Below, piece after piece: positions 1-14,400 of a stretch of 64,000 nt of DNA. The translations under genes were made by a program, and so were the position numbers. Below the pieces are notes generated by a model, which saw only the letters and a list, made by a program, of their open reading frames with translations, searched no databases and was not told the DNA's origin. How positions within the stretch are numbered: the first letter of the stretch is position 1; the number at the start of each line of letters is the position of its first letter. Source of the DNA: Pachypanchax playfairii (taxonomy: Eukaryota; Chordata; Actinopteri; Cyprinodontiformes; Aplocheilidae); NCBI GenBank assembly GCA_006937955.1, contig SSNP01000069.1, positions 893,442-957,441 of the forward strand, in the 5' to 3' direction.

Positions 1-3000
1 AAAAAGGCAAATTGCACATTTGTTTTGAATTTGCATGATTTATCTTTTGCTCAGGCAGTATTTCAGACAGCTTTATGTAGATAACTGGTCAGTCAAACAA
101 ACAGGGTCTAAAGGATGGCAAGTTTACATGAGATATTATTCTAATAGTTTCATGGAACAGTAAATACTGATAACTGCAGCTGAATTAATAATAAAAAACA
201 CTAGATAAGTGCCTATAGTGTACAATTTAAACAACTGTAATTTAAGCTGAGCGTGACTATGGGATGCAGCTAAAGTCTGAACAAGGTTTTTAGCAGTCTA
301 TAAAGAAACTGTGCTGCTTTTGAAAACTGGAGATCCTTAGTAAATGCTCTAATAATTTCTAACTGGGGGTTTAATTAATCCCCAATCAGAAGGCCGAACA
401 ACCGTCCAACTTCACCGATGTTACAGGACAGAACCAGAACAGACTCTGAGCCTCCTGGGCCGGTTCTTCCTACATAAATAATTCACGAGCTGCTGAATTT
501 AGCGTGTGGGCGGATCAATGCATTGAGATTTCACTGAAGGCAGATTTTTTTGAGGCTTTGATCTACGAGGTAGCGTCTTTTTTAGAACAGGATGCAGGCT
601 TGTCTTAATAAAGAGCTAAAACTAATCATGAGTTCAAGTGAACTACAGTTTCTTTGTGCCTTACAAATATCATATTTCCTGAAGAGGAGAAAAAGGCTGC
701 ACCTCACCCTTTTCTTTCTCTCCCTGTATTTGGAGCTGGCCAGCATTTCTTCTAATCCAGGCCGTCTATTCAGGACAGGGATTTTCTTTAAGCCGTCACC
801 TAGCACCGAGGTTCCCACATCCAGCCAGGCCTGCACCACATCCTGGCACGCAGCTGCTCAGCTGAACTGGGGCCTCTTGAAGTGGAAGTCTGCAGCAATG
901 AAACAATCAAACTGTTTTCTGCTGTCAGATAGATTTTGGATTTCTTTCTGCTGTAGATTATCAATCTTCTCATCAAATATGGTGAAGAAGAAGTAAATTA
1001 TTGATAAGTAGACTAACATTATTAGTTATTGGGCTCATTTGGATGAGATGAAGTGTTGAAACTTAAATAATGATTAGGAAAAGGAGGAAAAAACTTCAGC
1101 AACTATTTAATCTGTGATAAAAAAAAAGAAGGAATGCAGATTATGGTGCTGCTGTCTTTATCTTATTGAGTTCCTGTATCTGGAGCTGCTGCTGCTGCTG
1201 CTGTGCACCTGTGGTTGATTATTCATGGGTATTGATAAAGCTGAGAGCAAGAAATGCTCTGCCACATTTAAAGGTAGAGGAATGCACCTGTCTATTAAAG
1301 AGAGAGAGACCGTTCTGAATGTAATGGAGGGTTATTTGGAGCCTACAGTATTTATAAAAGTAAAGTTATTAGTTAAGTCCATAATCGACCATTTAAACAC
1401 TTACTTGCGTCTAACATTTAACAAAGCTGGCTTTCTCTTCCCGCTCAGACCTGCTGAGTTTTAACACCTCGTGCACCTTTTCTAAAGACCTGCTGATGCA
1501 GCATTCAGACTAAATAACCTCTGTATTTCAAAAGCTTGTTATTCCAGAGGAAATGTTGTGTAGCCAGGCTTCTCACAAAACTAACACATACAATCCAATG
1601 CACGTCTTTAGGTTGTATATAACGTGGCACGCGTGCTAAATCGGCAGATGGTGCGTGAGACTCTTGACGGCAGTCTTAAATCTGACTTTTACACGCCCGA
1701 CTTTAAAGTACAGCCAGCCAGACGTGTTCTGCCCTTGAGGTCTTTACTAATCCTAATGTGTTGAGAGATAAATAACTGACTGATGTTACAGCAGCATCAG
1801 ACATTCTGAATATTAATGTTTAATTGGTAAAAAAAACAAAAAAAAAAAAACTAAACTACAACTGTTAACTCCATTCAAGATGGCCGCCACATTGAATCAA
1901 CATTAGCAAACACAAAAACAGCTATAGCTCAATTTGTTTCACAAACACTGAGCTGCAGTTGTATACAGTAGCAGCTGAGAGTCATGCACAACATGACGTA
2001 AAATGGGCCATATGCTAAGTTTTGTGTTTATATTATAAATATTTGGGTTGATTTTCTCCAACTGTATATTACTCGGTCCTTCTGGAGGCGTTTTTGCACC
2101 TTTTCATTCAGTTGGATACACTTTTAAAACATTAGGCAGCAGGTTTGTGCAGCGAGAGGAACAAAAGATGTGTGTGTTGGGGTGATAGCTCCATTATGTG
2201 TGATGTATCTTCAGTGCACACACCCTGACCAGTGAGGAGTTGTGCCAGAAATGAACATCTTCATGCTAGAACGTCCCTCCCATTGCAGCTCCACCCGAAT
2301 GTGGCCCAGGCTTGCAGGCTGCTGTTTGTGCTCTTATTCTTATGTAGCTGCAAGAAATCACACAAATCCAAGTCATTAGTTCTTCAAAACATCCAACACA
2401 AAGCCCAGATGAGAAGATTGTTCTCCCCCTCCCATGAAATGTTTGTTTTCCACATCCTTGCAGTTGAATTATACATCTTTGTGTATGTTAAGTCAATACT
2501 CAGGAGTCTAATGCTTTTATGATTGTGTCACAACATGGTTCGCGCTAATGCAAGCGTGAAGGTTACAACTTAACAGCACATCAGTGGGATTTGTTGGATG
2601 AGGGGTGGGGTTGGTTTGCAGAGTGGGATGTGAAAACTGCAAGGAAAACATATTTTCTGTCGCAGCCATCAGTCCTCCACACTCATGCATGATGCACGGT
2701 GACGATGCACAGACAGACCGACTCTCCTCGTGGCTTATTTTTTAATTCTTAGATAAAAAAAACAACAGTACAGTGAATTATTTGCTACATCTAGAAAAGT
2801 TAATAAAATAGCCTGCAACACAGAGTCTCACTTTCAGTTGCTTTTATGAAACACTTATTGATTAAAACTCTTTGATGTTTCTGCCAGTTCGTCCTACAAA
2901 ACACGTAACTGCCATTATAACTATAAAAACAATTACATTTGGGTGTTTCATAACTGGCAGCACATTTTGCATGTTGCTACAGTTTAAAGATCTAATGTTT

Positions 3001-6000
3001 TTACAAGCAGCCAAATAAGCAATTAACAAACCTGTTTGTTAGTTGGAAACCTTTAGTAATTATTCGGCAACACCTACGTGTTTGTTGGGTTTCCAGTGAA
3101 TTTACCCTCTGGCCAGAAAAAAAAGCGGTTAAGATTAGATTTCAGACTTACGCAATAATTCATCTGTGGTATTTAAGCAAATAAACCAGAATCACACACC
3201 TTTGTTTTCAGGAAAGTTCAGTTTGGTAATGTGCCACAGAAGGACTGGGGATTATATAATGGGAGGATCTGCTGGTGTTGTACCAAACCATTAAATCAAT
3301 GGAAAACTCTTCATTATGGTTTCTTCTTGTTCCAACGAAACTTTTGTGGTTGTTTTGTTTTTGTTTTGTTTTTAAATTGCTGACTTGTTGCTGGTCTAAG
3401 ATTCTGTTTTTGCCTGAACTTGCTTCTCAAAACTTCTCCTGTGTGGAAGATCATGTAAAGTTTTTCCTCTGAGCGCAGATTTACCACAGCTTATTTGTAG
3501 ATTACATGAGATTTAAGGCTGCTAATGAATCCTGGTGATCCTCTGGACACAAAACAAAGCTTATAGAAGCTTTAAGTGGGTTTATACGTACTGTTGTAAG
3601 ACTAGGGTGGCAGATGCCTGGTTTGACACACAAAACACTTATTAAAGTCACAGACTGAGCATGGATTGGAAGTCAACTAGTTATTTATCTGGTTTTAACC
3701 CTATACAACAGATACAACTATTGTTCTGGCTGCTGTATGACCAGTATGTTTCACAAATGACTCCTCATTTCATTGGAAGAGCAACATCCATAGCAGTAAG
3801 TTCAAAAGAAGAAGGAAATCTTTCATTTGGAGAACTTGTATTTGTTTATCCAGCCTTTAATAAGAAATTATTGCAAATAATTCATGTAAATAATTTGAAT
3901 ACATGTATATTTGTCTTGAATATAATATCCATGCAAAACACCAGTTTAATGATACGGTTAAAGATGATTTTAACTTAATTCACCCACAAAATATCTTTAG
4001 TTAGAGATAGAAGGCAAAAGTATGCAAATACCACCGCAAAATCAAAAATAAACAGAATTTAAAGATTTTATGAAAAACGACTGATACAAGATAACTTCTA
4101 ATTATTCAAATACTGCTTTCTTTTGTTTGTTTTTGTTAATCAGTACCTTTAGCATGAAAGTGAGCCATCACGCGAGACCTGTAATCACCTAGCAACACAA
4201 TGTTTTCCTTGTCAGTGTCTGTCATGTCTGAGATAGGAGGGTCACGTTTAAGACCGTCTGTCCTTGCGGGGCATAAAACAGAAGAATCATCTTCCATAAA
4301 ACCCTCATCCTCTGTCTGCAACTCAGTGACTAAGTCAGGCAGGAATTTATTTGCCTACATATTAGAGGTTGGTTTCCATGGGAGGAAGAGGATGGCGTGA
4401 TAAAAGATTACTGTGTGTGTGGTTGCATTCTGGATATTTATAGGGGTCAGACTGGGAGATGCTGAGGAATGAAATGAGCCTTGACCTTCGGGGGGTGGGT
4501 GTTGTCTCCTTGGCAGAGGGCCCTGTGCAGCCAGACGGTGGGCTCCTGAGCTGCTTCGCTCAGATCCATTTCACATGACTGCTTCATTAATGTGCTACAC
4601 ATGTCACTGTGGGGGGAGGTTGGGTGGGGGTGTAGATTACAGAGTCTCCTGACATTCAATCGATGGTCCACTATAGTTCCAGTCAGGTAAAGCAGTCTAC
4701 GGTTACTAGATTACATATATGTTCCCAGCTCCTCCTTGAAACCCAAGACTATAGTCCTCATGTGCTGTTGCATTTTCTGTGGGGAATCCTTGTTTAGGAC
4801 ACACCTATAGAGTTACTGGGAAAAATTATATGTGCTCTATACTGTCAGATATAATTCACCTAAGCTGTTAGGGACCACGGTGCATGAAGCGTTGCATGGA
4901 TTCAGATGCTGCTTTTCTCTATTATCATAAACACTTCCTGTTTTCCAGATCTCTTCTCTCGTTAGGATTAATTGTCACAGTGATGCTAAAATCTCTTAGA
5001 AATAAGACTCTGGTTTTATTTTGCTCTGACTTGTTTAGCAAAAAAATATTTTATGCTTTTCAGCAGTTCAAAACTTAAATTGCGCAAGTACTTTACAAAA
5101 AACTGAAGCAAAGGAAATCTATAACATTTTAGATATTTGAAATTAGTGTCTGATATAAGATATATTTTGTTAAAGAAACATGTTCATTATGTGTCGTTTA
5201 TTCAGCTGCTTCAGTTTTTAATAATAATTGTATACAGTAATTTAAATACATTTACATCATCTTTTTAAAACCTATTAAGACATATGTTCCCTTTTTTTCC
5301 CATTATATATATATTTCACTAGTCGTTATAAATCTTATGACTTGCATTGACACCCAGAGGATCATAAAACCAGTTTAAGCCTGAACTATTTCTAAACTAA
5401 AAAGCACTCGGAGAGTGCAGACCTCCACCAAGCAGCATGTTTCTTCCTTAATGGGATCTTGTAATAAAAAACAAATACATTTTTTTGAATTCCCGGATCC
5501 AAATCCCTCCTAAAATCTAACTTAGGTCCTTAAGTCTTTCCCAGCCTATCCTGAAAACTTTCTCCATAACTGCTCGTAACATTTTGAGTCTTGTTAACAA
5601 ACAGATGAACCAATACTTAAGTAAACTAATGGCAACATGAACATAATTAAGTAATAAAACATGTAAACTTTAGTTAAGTCCGAACAAAGTAGAAATAACC
5701 AATCTGAATACGATGATCATTTAACCCTCTTGAGGCAGGTGTTGCAGATTAGCAACAGCTAAATGCAATCTGATTTTTCCTGTTACTAAAACTTAATTTG
5801 AACCTGAGAGGGTTAAATGATTCATTCATTGAATCAATGTGATTAATCAGGTCTTACATAAAGGATCTTTGTTTGAGCGTTTGATTTGATGTCTGCTTAC
5901 TGACATTTTCCATAAACTAACACACTCCAGCACATCATATAGTTTAAACAGGGTGTTGTTTGACTCTAGATTGTATTCACAATGAGCCACAGAGGCTTTG

Positions 6001-8419
6001 CAGTTTTATATAAACCACACCTCAAAGTATTCTGCATGGTCTTTGAGGTATTTACTGCCTGTTGCATAAGACCTCGCACTAAAATTGCTTTGGAACTTGA
6101 ACATCTCATAAAGATTTAATCATTAAACAGATAATGACTTATTTCGTTTTTGACTCTTGATTATTTTGGAATTTAAAAAAATCTAACATTAATAACAAAT
6201 CTTTATGGGTGACGGAATTAAGTATTATTTTTGAAAATTACACCAGCTTAAGAACATTAGCGGATCAGATCTGGATGAAGACATGATGTGCTGCTTTGTG
6301 TCCTGAGGCGCTGTAACAGGAAAGCTGTAAGCTGGCTTGCGTGCAAAGGGAAGGAGGGAGTGTTGAGTGGCAAGTGCTGCAGAAAAGCTATTGTTAAAAA
6401 ATACAGAAAAGTGTGTGAGAATATATTCCTTTGATATGAGAAATGTTTACTTCCTGTTGGAAAAATGCATTAACATTTTTTCAATAGAATTCAGTGAAAA
6501 CCAGTTGATTTTAATTATGAAATTTCTAATGAACATACTAAATGGCTGTTTGTTGAATATATATGTATTTTTTTATTTTGCCTCTCAAAATAAAAGCAAA
6601 GTTTCTGAATATGTTTTTACAGTTGTATTTGCAGGCTGTAGATTTGTAGCATCACAGTTTTCGATTCATTTGAGGGAGACATCAAAGGAAACATTCAGCA
6701 GTAAACATAAAGGCTCCGACACTTCTGCTGTCTTTTGTCCTTGTAAGGAGACTCCAGGCGTTTTCGTTTGGACTTAGTCACGAGAAGGATTCAGGGGGAT
6801 CAGAACCACAGCTGAGGCAAAAAGGCCTGATGATAAACCTCAGACATTCTGTATATTTGTTTAAATTAGCCATTTTCATTCTTATAGTGTAAAATATCCC
6901 ATTGTGAGTCTCCCAATAATGTAGAAGCACTTGCGGCCTAAAAGGACGCCATTATCTTTGACAGATGACATGAATAGTTTTGACATATTATTGATGGAAA
7001 TAAGCTTCTCCCTCTTGTGGGCTTTTACTTTTCATCTCGTTATCGCTTACAGTTCGGATGGAAACTGAAAAAGCCGTATCATAACTGATGTAAATGCTGT
7101 GACAAGCAGGCGTCTGCAGAGGATGTGGTGCAGCTCGTGAACTCTGATGAACTCAGACAGAGTCCTGCGGCAGAAAGGCCGAGTGTTGTGGACACAGTGA
7201 AGCACCGCCGCCAGCATTTTTAGAACAAGGTTTCAATCGCAGAGCAAGCTGGCAGGCCCTGCACGGGAATACTTCTCTCTAATTAGACAGAGCTCATTCA
7301 GTGGGTCCTGAATAGAAACAATGCTGAGTTTTGTTGGGAAAGTGACTCTCTAAGTGACGCATGTTCTAACTCCTGGCTGTGTTTGAGTTTCTCCATGGTA
7401 AAAGCTAACATCCCAGAATTCACTAGGAATAATCTTAAATCTACCTCTGAGTAAATATATGTATATGTTCTGGCATGTACCGCCTCACCCAGAATCCCCC
7501 TTTCTTATTTTAATCCTCCTCCGCACGGCCCTTACAGTGACTCACCCTCACATGGGTCTAAACTCTGTCATCACTTCACACGTATTAATGACTTTCTTCT
7601 TCTTTCTGCATCTCACTGTCTGCAGGAAAGCATCTTTGACTCAGCATGTTTGCACCTTCCTGACTGAAACACAGAGCTAAACCCTCATGTGCAATATATG
7701 CTACAAGATTATTAAATCGTTCAATTGCTGTGGTGCAGAAGATTGATAGGACAAGAGGAAAAAAGGGAGGGGAAATCTAAGCTAATCATAGCTTGCAGCT
7801 AATCAGAGGGCCTGGCGCTTTATTTTTAGCGACACTGATGTTGTGACTCTCTGGATGCCAGTAGGTGGGCTGGTTTTATTGCTTGTGATTCTTATGAGAT
7901 ACTGTGCAGGCATTGTTTGGTCTCATGTGAGTTACATGGAGGTATCAAGGTACATGTATTATCAAACTGTTGCATAATGCATTGTTATGACATAATGTGT
8001 TGCTATGTGAGACATGCACTCTGGACAAAATCGGAAAAGATTTGTTACTCATATTTTGTTTCGTCACCCAGAGCTTTTCAGACCCGAAGATCTTTGCGTG
8101 GTACGAGTATGGAGGAACTCAAGCTTAGATACTCCACCCTAACCACTTAAACATCCAAAAGACAATTCATGAGCAGTTTGTTGTGTTTGTAAAAGGCTGG
8201 TGTCCCATTCTTTCCTGAACCAGTGAACACATCAAAAGATGAAGAATACAAAAGAGGGAAAGTGGAGGAGGGGAGCAGAGGTGATACCACCCTGTCATGG
8301 GTGCTTTGTAATTAAAGATGGGCGTATTATTCCACAAAAGTACCGTGAACCCATATGGTGGGCCTCAAGGGGGACTGGACAGAGCCGTAACTGACCCACC
8401 TTTGTGCTCTGTGTTGCAG
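1..8419 (+). other. Intronic DNA upstream of the first visible iffo2 exon
   Basis: No coding exon is recognisable here. The first visible iffo2 exon starts at 8420 in the middle of a codon, so this stretch is taken as the 3' part of a large intron whose 5' exon lies off the window. It holds a short CTG run near 1184-1204 and a small TTAA-flanked MITE at 5725-5812. Open frames such as 6367-6777 have no recognisable family and AT-rich composition, so they are not called. Confidence 0.6.
5725..5812. mobile_element. Small TTAA-flanked MITE (piggyBac-like ends)
   Basis: The 88-bp unit starts CCCTCT and ends AGAGGG, and TTAA lies directly on both sides (5721-5724 and 5813-5816). The complementary match extends outward through ATCATTTAACCCTCT. 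A CCC-start terminal repeat with TTAA target duplication is the piggyBac pattern; the family assignment is inference. Confidence 0.5.
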
Positions 8420-8480
8420 ATGGGAGGAGGAGCTTTCCAAACGAGAGCAGCTGGAGTCCACGGTGGAATCCCTGCAGCAG
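8420..8480 (+). CDS. iffo2: iffo2 exon: WEEELSKREQ coil segment
   Basis: This exon follows the acceptor TGTTGCAG and its first base completes an Arg codon from the missing upstream exon. It encodes a 20-residue charged coiled-coil stretch starting WEEELSKREQ and ends at CAG|GTCTGG. Confidence 0.8.
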
Positions 8481-11400
8481 GTCTGGAAACATCAACAGTA
8501 AAAACATGTCCTGTAAACATTCACTTGCACAGATATTTGACATCTCACCAAAGAAAACTCAGTGCATGACAACAAGTAGCACAAACAAAGCGAGGACATT
8601 GTGGCTACAACAAACATAATAAGAGGCTGGACTGAGTAGAACATCAGAATAACCTTATTACAAACTATCAGAACAGGCTGCAGAGCAAGATATACTGTAG
8701 ATATGAACATTAGGTATCACCAGCACTTCCTCATTATGTTTCTACTCAGAACAGACAAAAGGAATAAATGTACAGGGTGACGCCTTAAAGCTACGTTACA
8801 ATACTAATCTTTACTGATATGACACATCGGCTTGGTATTCTGCTTCTGCACGATCAGTCTGTGACAGCATGTGTGTTTGTGTTGACTCTGGGTCAACAAA
8901 ATGCCTAATATGGAGGAAGAAGTGGAGTAACCCCCACCCAGTAACCCCCGAGAGATTTAACCTCGCAGAGCACACAGACAGATGTCGACGTATAGAAGAG
9001 GAAATGTGTTCAAAGCAAATTCAGCTCAACCTTCCATTTATTCCAGAGACCAAACCCAGACGAAGGAAAACATGCTAACTGATCATAATAACATAACCTG
9101 ACACTTCTCTTGTGATTATTCTTTGTATTTTATTCATTTTATTATTGCCAGATGTAATTATGTAAATAACCTTTATCTGCTGAGAGAAACACCTGCACAT
9201 TTTGATGTTTTGGTATTTAGAAATTACAAAGATATATTGAATTTAAACCAGTGTGTAATATGTATTTATAAGCAGATCTGAATTAGCTGGTTTTTAATCA
9301 TATTCATTTTTGAGTGTCTGGCTCGTTTCATATATTTGTTGGCTATAGTTTAAATGTTTGTTAATAAATTAACTTGACATAAATAGATTTGAATGAAAGT
9401 TTTAAGACAGTTTGGAAGTGCCATAAAGACTAACAGATTTGATTTTGGGAGTGATCTGGATCAACATCTGGATCAAGAAATGTTTTGAAGGATTCTTTAT
9501 TATTATAAGATCACATTATGGGGGAGATGAGCTGCTTGGCAGAGATCTGTGTTTTCTGATGCGTCCTAGTTTTTCCTGTCCTTATTCTAGTAAACTGACA
9601 GTTTGTTAACGTAACAATGATTACAAAACTTTGACAAGCAGAGATCATCTTGTGTTTTATGTACTTATTTTTCATGTTTTGCTTTCCTCACGGTAACACG
9701 TGTTCAGAGAACCCAGGAGTCATCAGAGATCCAGGACGAGCTGAACGAGAAGGTGGACAGACTGAAGGCTGAACTTGTGGTTTTCAAAAGCCTTATGAGT
9801 GATGTAAGTGTGTGTTTGGTGTTAAGGTGATGTCATAGTCGCTTCCTAAAGCTTAACAAAGCTTTTCTTTCAGTGAAACAAAGATTTGTGTGTAACTAAT
9901 AAACTCTAAGCAAATATACATGTTCCAGCAGCAGCTGCAACCGTTTTCCCAAGAATCAGCAGAATAAAAGTTATTTAATTTGGTCTAATAGTAACACACA
10001 CCCTTCCTTTCTTATTGGAACTCATAAAATATTGCCATAAAGCTTTGAGATAGGTATTCACTGAAAATGGCTGTAAAAGGAGCTTTAGATCAACAGCATT
10101 TCCTGTTTTGTATTGTTCCCTAGCAGGTGTTTTCTAATGCGGTATATGATTGAAAAATACATCAAAAAGTGCACTCACAGCTGGTGCTTGCTGAGGGATA
10201 AACATATTACATTTTTTATATTCTGCTCATATTCAGTTTAACATCGCTGTTATCAAACGTTGATGAGAATTTTTCTGTTTCTTACTCTAACATGTGAATG
10301 CAGAGAAAGGTAAGTGACATAAAAGCAAAGGACTGTAGACATACACTCACTGGCCACTTTATTAGGTACACCATGCTAGTAACGGGTTGGACCCCCTTTT
10401 GCCTTCAGAACTGCCTCAATTCTGGTGGCATAGATTCAACAAGGTGCTGGAAGCATTCCTCAGAGAGTTTGGTCCATATTGACATGATGGCATCACACAG
10501 TTGGCGCAGATGTCGGCTGCACATCCATGATGCGAATCTCCCGTTCCACCACATCCCAAAGATGCTCTATTGGATTGAGATCTGGTGACTGTGGAGGCCA
10601 TTTGAGTACAGTGAACTCATTGTCATGTTCAAGAAACCAGTCCCAGATGATTCCAGCTTTATGACATGGCGCATTATTCTGCTGAAAGTAGCCATCAGAA
10701 GTTGGGTACATTGTGGTCATAAAGGGATGGACATGGTCAGCAACAATACTCAGGTAGGCTGTGGCGTTGTAACGATGCTCAATTGGTACCAAGGGGCCCA
10801 AAGAGTGCCAAGAAAATATTCCCCACACCATTACACCACCACCACCAGCCTGAACCGTTGATACAAGGCAGGATGGATCCATGCTTTCATGTTGTTGACG
10901 CCAAATTCTGACCCTACCATCCGAATGTTGCAGCAGATATCGAGACTCATCAGACCAGGCAACGTTTTTCCAATCTTCTATTGTCCAATTTCGATGAGCT
11001 TGTGCAAATTGTAGCCTCAGTTTCCTGTTCTTAGCTGAAAGGAGTGGCACCCGGCGTGGTCTTCTGCTGCTGTAGCCCATCTGCCTCAAAGTTCGACGTA
11101 CTGTGCGTTCAGAGATGCTCTTCTGCCTACCTTGGTTGTAACGAGTGGTTATTTGAGTCACTGTTGCCTTTCTATCAGCTCGAACCAGTCTGGCCATTCT
11201 CCTCTGACCTCTGGCATCAACAAGGCATTTCCGCCCACAGAACAGCCGCTCACTGGATATTTTTTCTTTTTCGGACCATTCTCTGTAAACCCTAGAGATG
11301 GTTGTGCGTGAAAATCCCAGTAGATCAGCAGTTTCTGAAATACTCAGACCAGCCATTCTGGCACCAACAACCATGCCACGTTCAAAGTCACTCAAATCAC

Positions 11401-14400
11401 CTTTCTTCCCCAAACTGATGCTCGGTTTGAACTGCAGGAGATTGTCTTGACCATGTGTACATGCCTAAATGCACTGAGTTGCCGCCATGTGATTGGCTGA
11501 TTAGAAATTAAGTGTTAACGAGCAGTTGGACAGGTGTACCTAATAAAGTGACCGGTGAGTGTAGATTATCTAATGTCTTTTAGAAGTTAGCTAGCCTTGA
11601 TGTTGTGGCGGTGTATGACTCTATGGTCATGTGAATCCACCATTCGTCTAGTTACAACTTTATTTCAGGTCCATATTTGCAACCTTGAAAATCTTACCAG
11701 AATCAAATGTTTTTTGCACATTTAAAATGATGAAATAAGGGTATGTATCAAATAAATGTGTAAAGGGTTGTATTGTTTTAATTTAGACAATTTGACACTG
11801 CTTATATGACATAGCAGAGGTAGAAATCATCACTAAGTGTCAAACAGATGTACAGAAAATGATGTAACCTAACTACTCTGCATCCCTTTGCAGCAAATGT
11901 CTGACCTGGACTCTAAGATCCAGGAGAAAGCCAGGCGAGTAGACATGGACATCTGCAGGCGCATCGACATTACGGCCAAACTGTGTGACGTAGCACAGCA
12001 ACGCAACTCAGAGGACATGTCAAAAATGTTTAACGTGAGCCCTGCCAGGTCGCTCCCAGATAAGGTGATAAGTTTAACTCCCTCATGTGATGTTCCACTG
12101 CTTCTGTTAGAAAAGCTGACTGTAACAGCTGCAAAAATAATAATTCATCTATGGAGGAAACATTAAGCTCTAACGAAATGAGATCTAGTTGTTGCACATG
12201 GTGTGGCACCTGATACTTCCAGTGCCAGCTGATCGTGCACTTAGCGACCCCTCTATAAGGTGCATGCTCTCGAATACACGCATGAACACATAAATATAGA
12301 CATGCATGTAAACAAACTGTGGTTATTCTCACACAGGCAGTTGGACACATACACACACTGACACACGCATAGATCCATTATACTAGATCACTATCAATTA
12401 ACTAATTTAGTCATTTTTATCTGGAATTAGACATTATTGCATTGTTTTAATCTGACTGAGAGCTGCTATTTTAATTATGAAGAGCTTTTGTAACTATATT
12501 AATCAGTATGGCTTCTGTAATCTTTAACAAAATGTGAAATGTTTTGTTTCCATGCAAGTACTAGCATCTCTTTGCGTGCATGTTGCAGGGAACCATGGCG
12601 TGCTGCAGGAGAAAAGACCGTAAAGGCATTTCGGATGAGGAGAATTCGGAGATGGATGCCGAGCCAAGCACTTCAGAGGAGGAGGTTCCTGGATCGCTCA
12701 ACATCACAGACGAGATGAAACGCATGCTCAACCAGCTGTAAGTGACTCCTCCCTCATCAGTTCTGCTTACCCACCAAAGTGAGATCCTCTATGTTCTGAA
12801 TAAAACTGAATGTGCTCTGTTGCAGTACTTTACTGCTTCATCTCCCTCTGCTGCTTATATGAAATACTGCAACTGAGGCAGCATGCTGTTCTGATAAAAC
12901 TTGCACAAATATGTGGGCTTTTAATTTGCTGTTTAATTTCTACCTAACTAATCCTTAATGCTTCTTCCTCTTTGCATGAAGCTTTTGCTGAATCTGGTGG
13001 CTGTTATACTTCTCTCTGCTTTCCTCTCTCTCTCTTTTCCTTCCCGTTTTCTGTCCCACACAGACATTGTTCAGATAACTCCTTTGTTGCCAGGCGTGAG
13101 ACGTTTGAAATCGACGATGACTGCGACAGTCTGACGTGGGAGGAAAACGAGGAGACTCTTCTGCTGTGGGAAGATTTCACAAACTACAACGTTCCGTGCG
13201 CCATCACCACCACGACCTGCACAACAGCTTGCCCCTGTGATGCAAACGGCGAAGCTGCTGACCCAGTAAGTTCTGTCTGTCTGTACATATAAAACACAAC
13301 AGCACTTTGATAGAATACATTTTAACCCTTCTACAAAAAGAGTGTAAATCATTGCCATGGATGCAATCTAAGACCTTAACTCATGCATGATGAATGAGGC
13401 ATGTCTGTGCTCTCTAAGGATTCCCAGGATGGAAGTCTTGGCAGCCTCATTGATGAAACTGAGTCAATATTTAAGAACAGAGAGCAGAAGTACCAGGAGA
13501 CCATCGGCCAGATTGAGGTAAACGGATCTGTAAATGATTTTAAAGTAAAATGAAAAAAGATCAGCAAAATCACAGGAAGTATAAAACATGAAAATATGAA
13601 GTTGTTTATATTCTGAATAGCAATGACCAGTCAGATATACACAGGTTTTTATTGCATGCTTGTAGAGCAAAAGCTAAGTTTTAACATAAAAACTTGTTAT
13701 TTAGATCTTTTCTACTTTGGTTCCAGCTGCTCAATCTAATTGCACTAAATGTTACAGACGTTCATGTTTCTAAGAGGAGGAATTATAAGGATTCTCTTAA
13801 CTTTTCCTCTAGCAGAACCATGACACTTTGAGTAAAACTAAAAACCCCTCTGAGGCTGCAGATCTGCCAAGCAGCTCATTCTTCTATAACATGATTTAAA
13901 CTTAAAACTAATAGTCCTACATTGACTTGTTGACCATGAAAACATACCTCCACTATCTGGAATTACTTTGATAAAATTATAACAATCATAAAAAAAATCC
14001 TTAATCTGGATCTCTCAGAATATATAATTGATTTGTACTTCTGTTTCAGACTATCCGTACATCACATCCAACATCACAATATGTTGTTACAATAACCTCC
14101 TTGATTTGGCTCATATTCTGCTTTATCTTTTCTGCATGTAGATAGAGAACAGGTCTTGTTCTTACCATTTTGACTCAGTGGAATCCTTCTTCTGTTCCTT
14201 CAGATGGAGCTGGCGACAGCAAAAAGCGACATGAACCGTCATCTGCATGAGTACATGGAGATGTGCAGCATGAAAAGGGGCCTCGACGTGCAGATGGAGA
14301 CCTGCCGGCGAATGATTAAAGGAGGCAGGAACTCTCCTTCTTTCAGCTCCGCGGCAAGCAGCGACTCAGGGAACACGGACGAGATCCAGGACGAGATCTT

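Noticed and set aside
6367..6777. 136-codon open frame
   Set aside because: It is AT-rich, has no recognisable domain, and is within an intron with no supporting splice or promoter signal.
12972..13292. 106-codon frame across iffo2 exon 5
   Set aside because: The frame includes intron sequence on both sides; only 13094-13265 is the exon.
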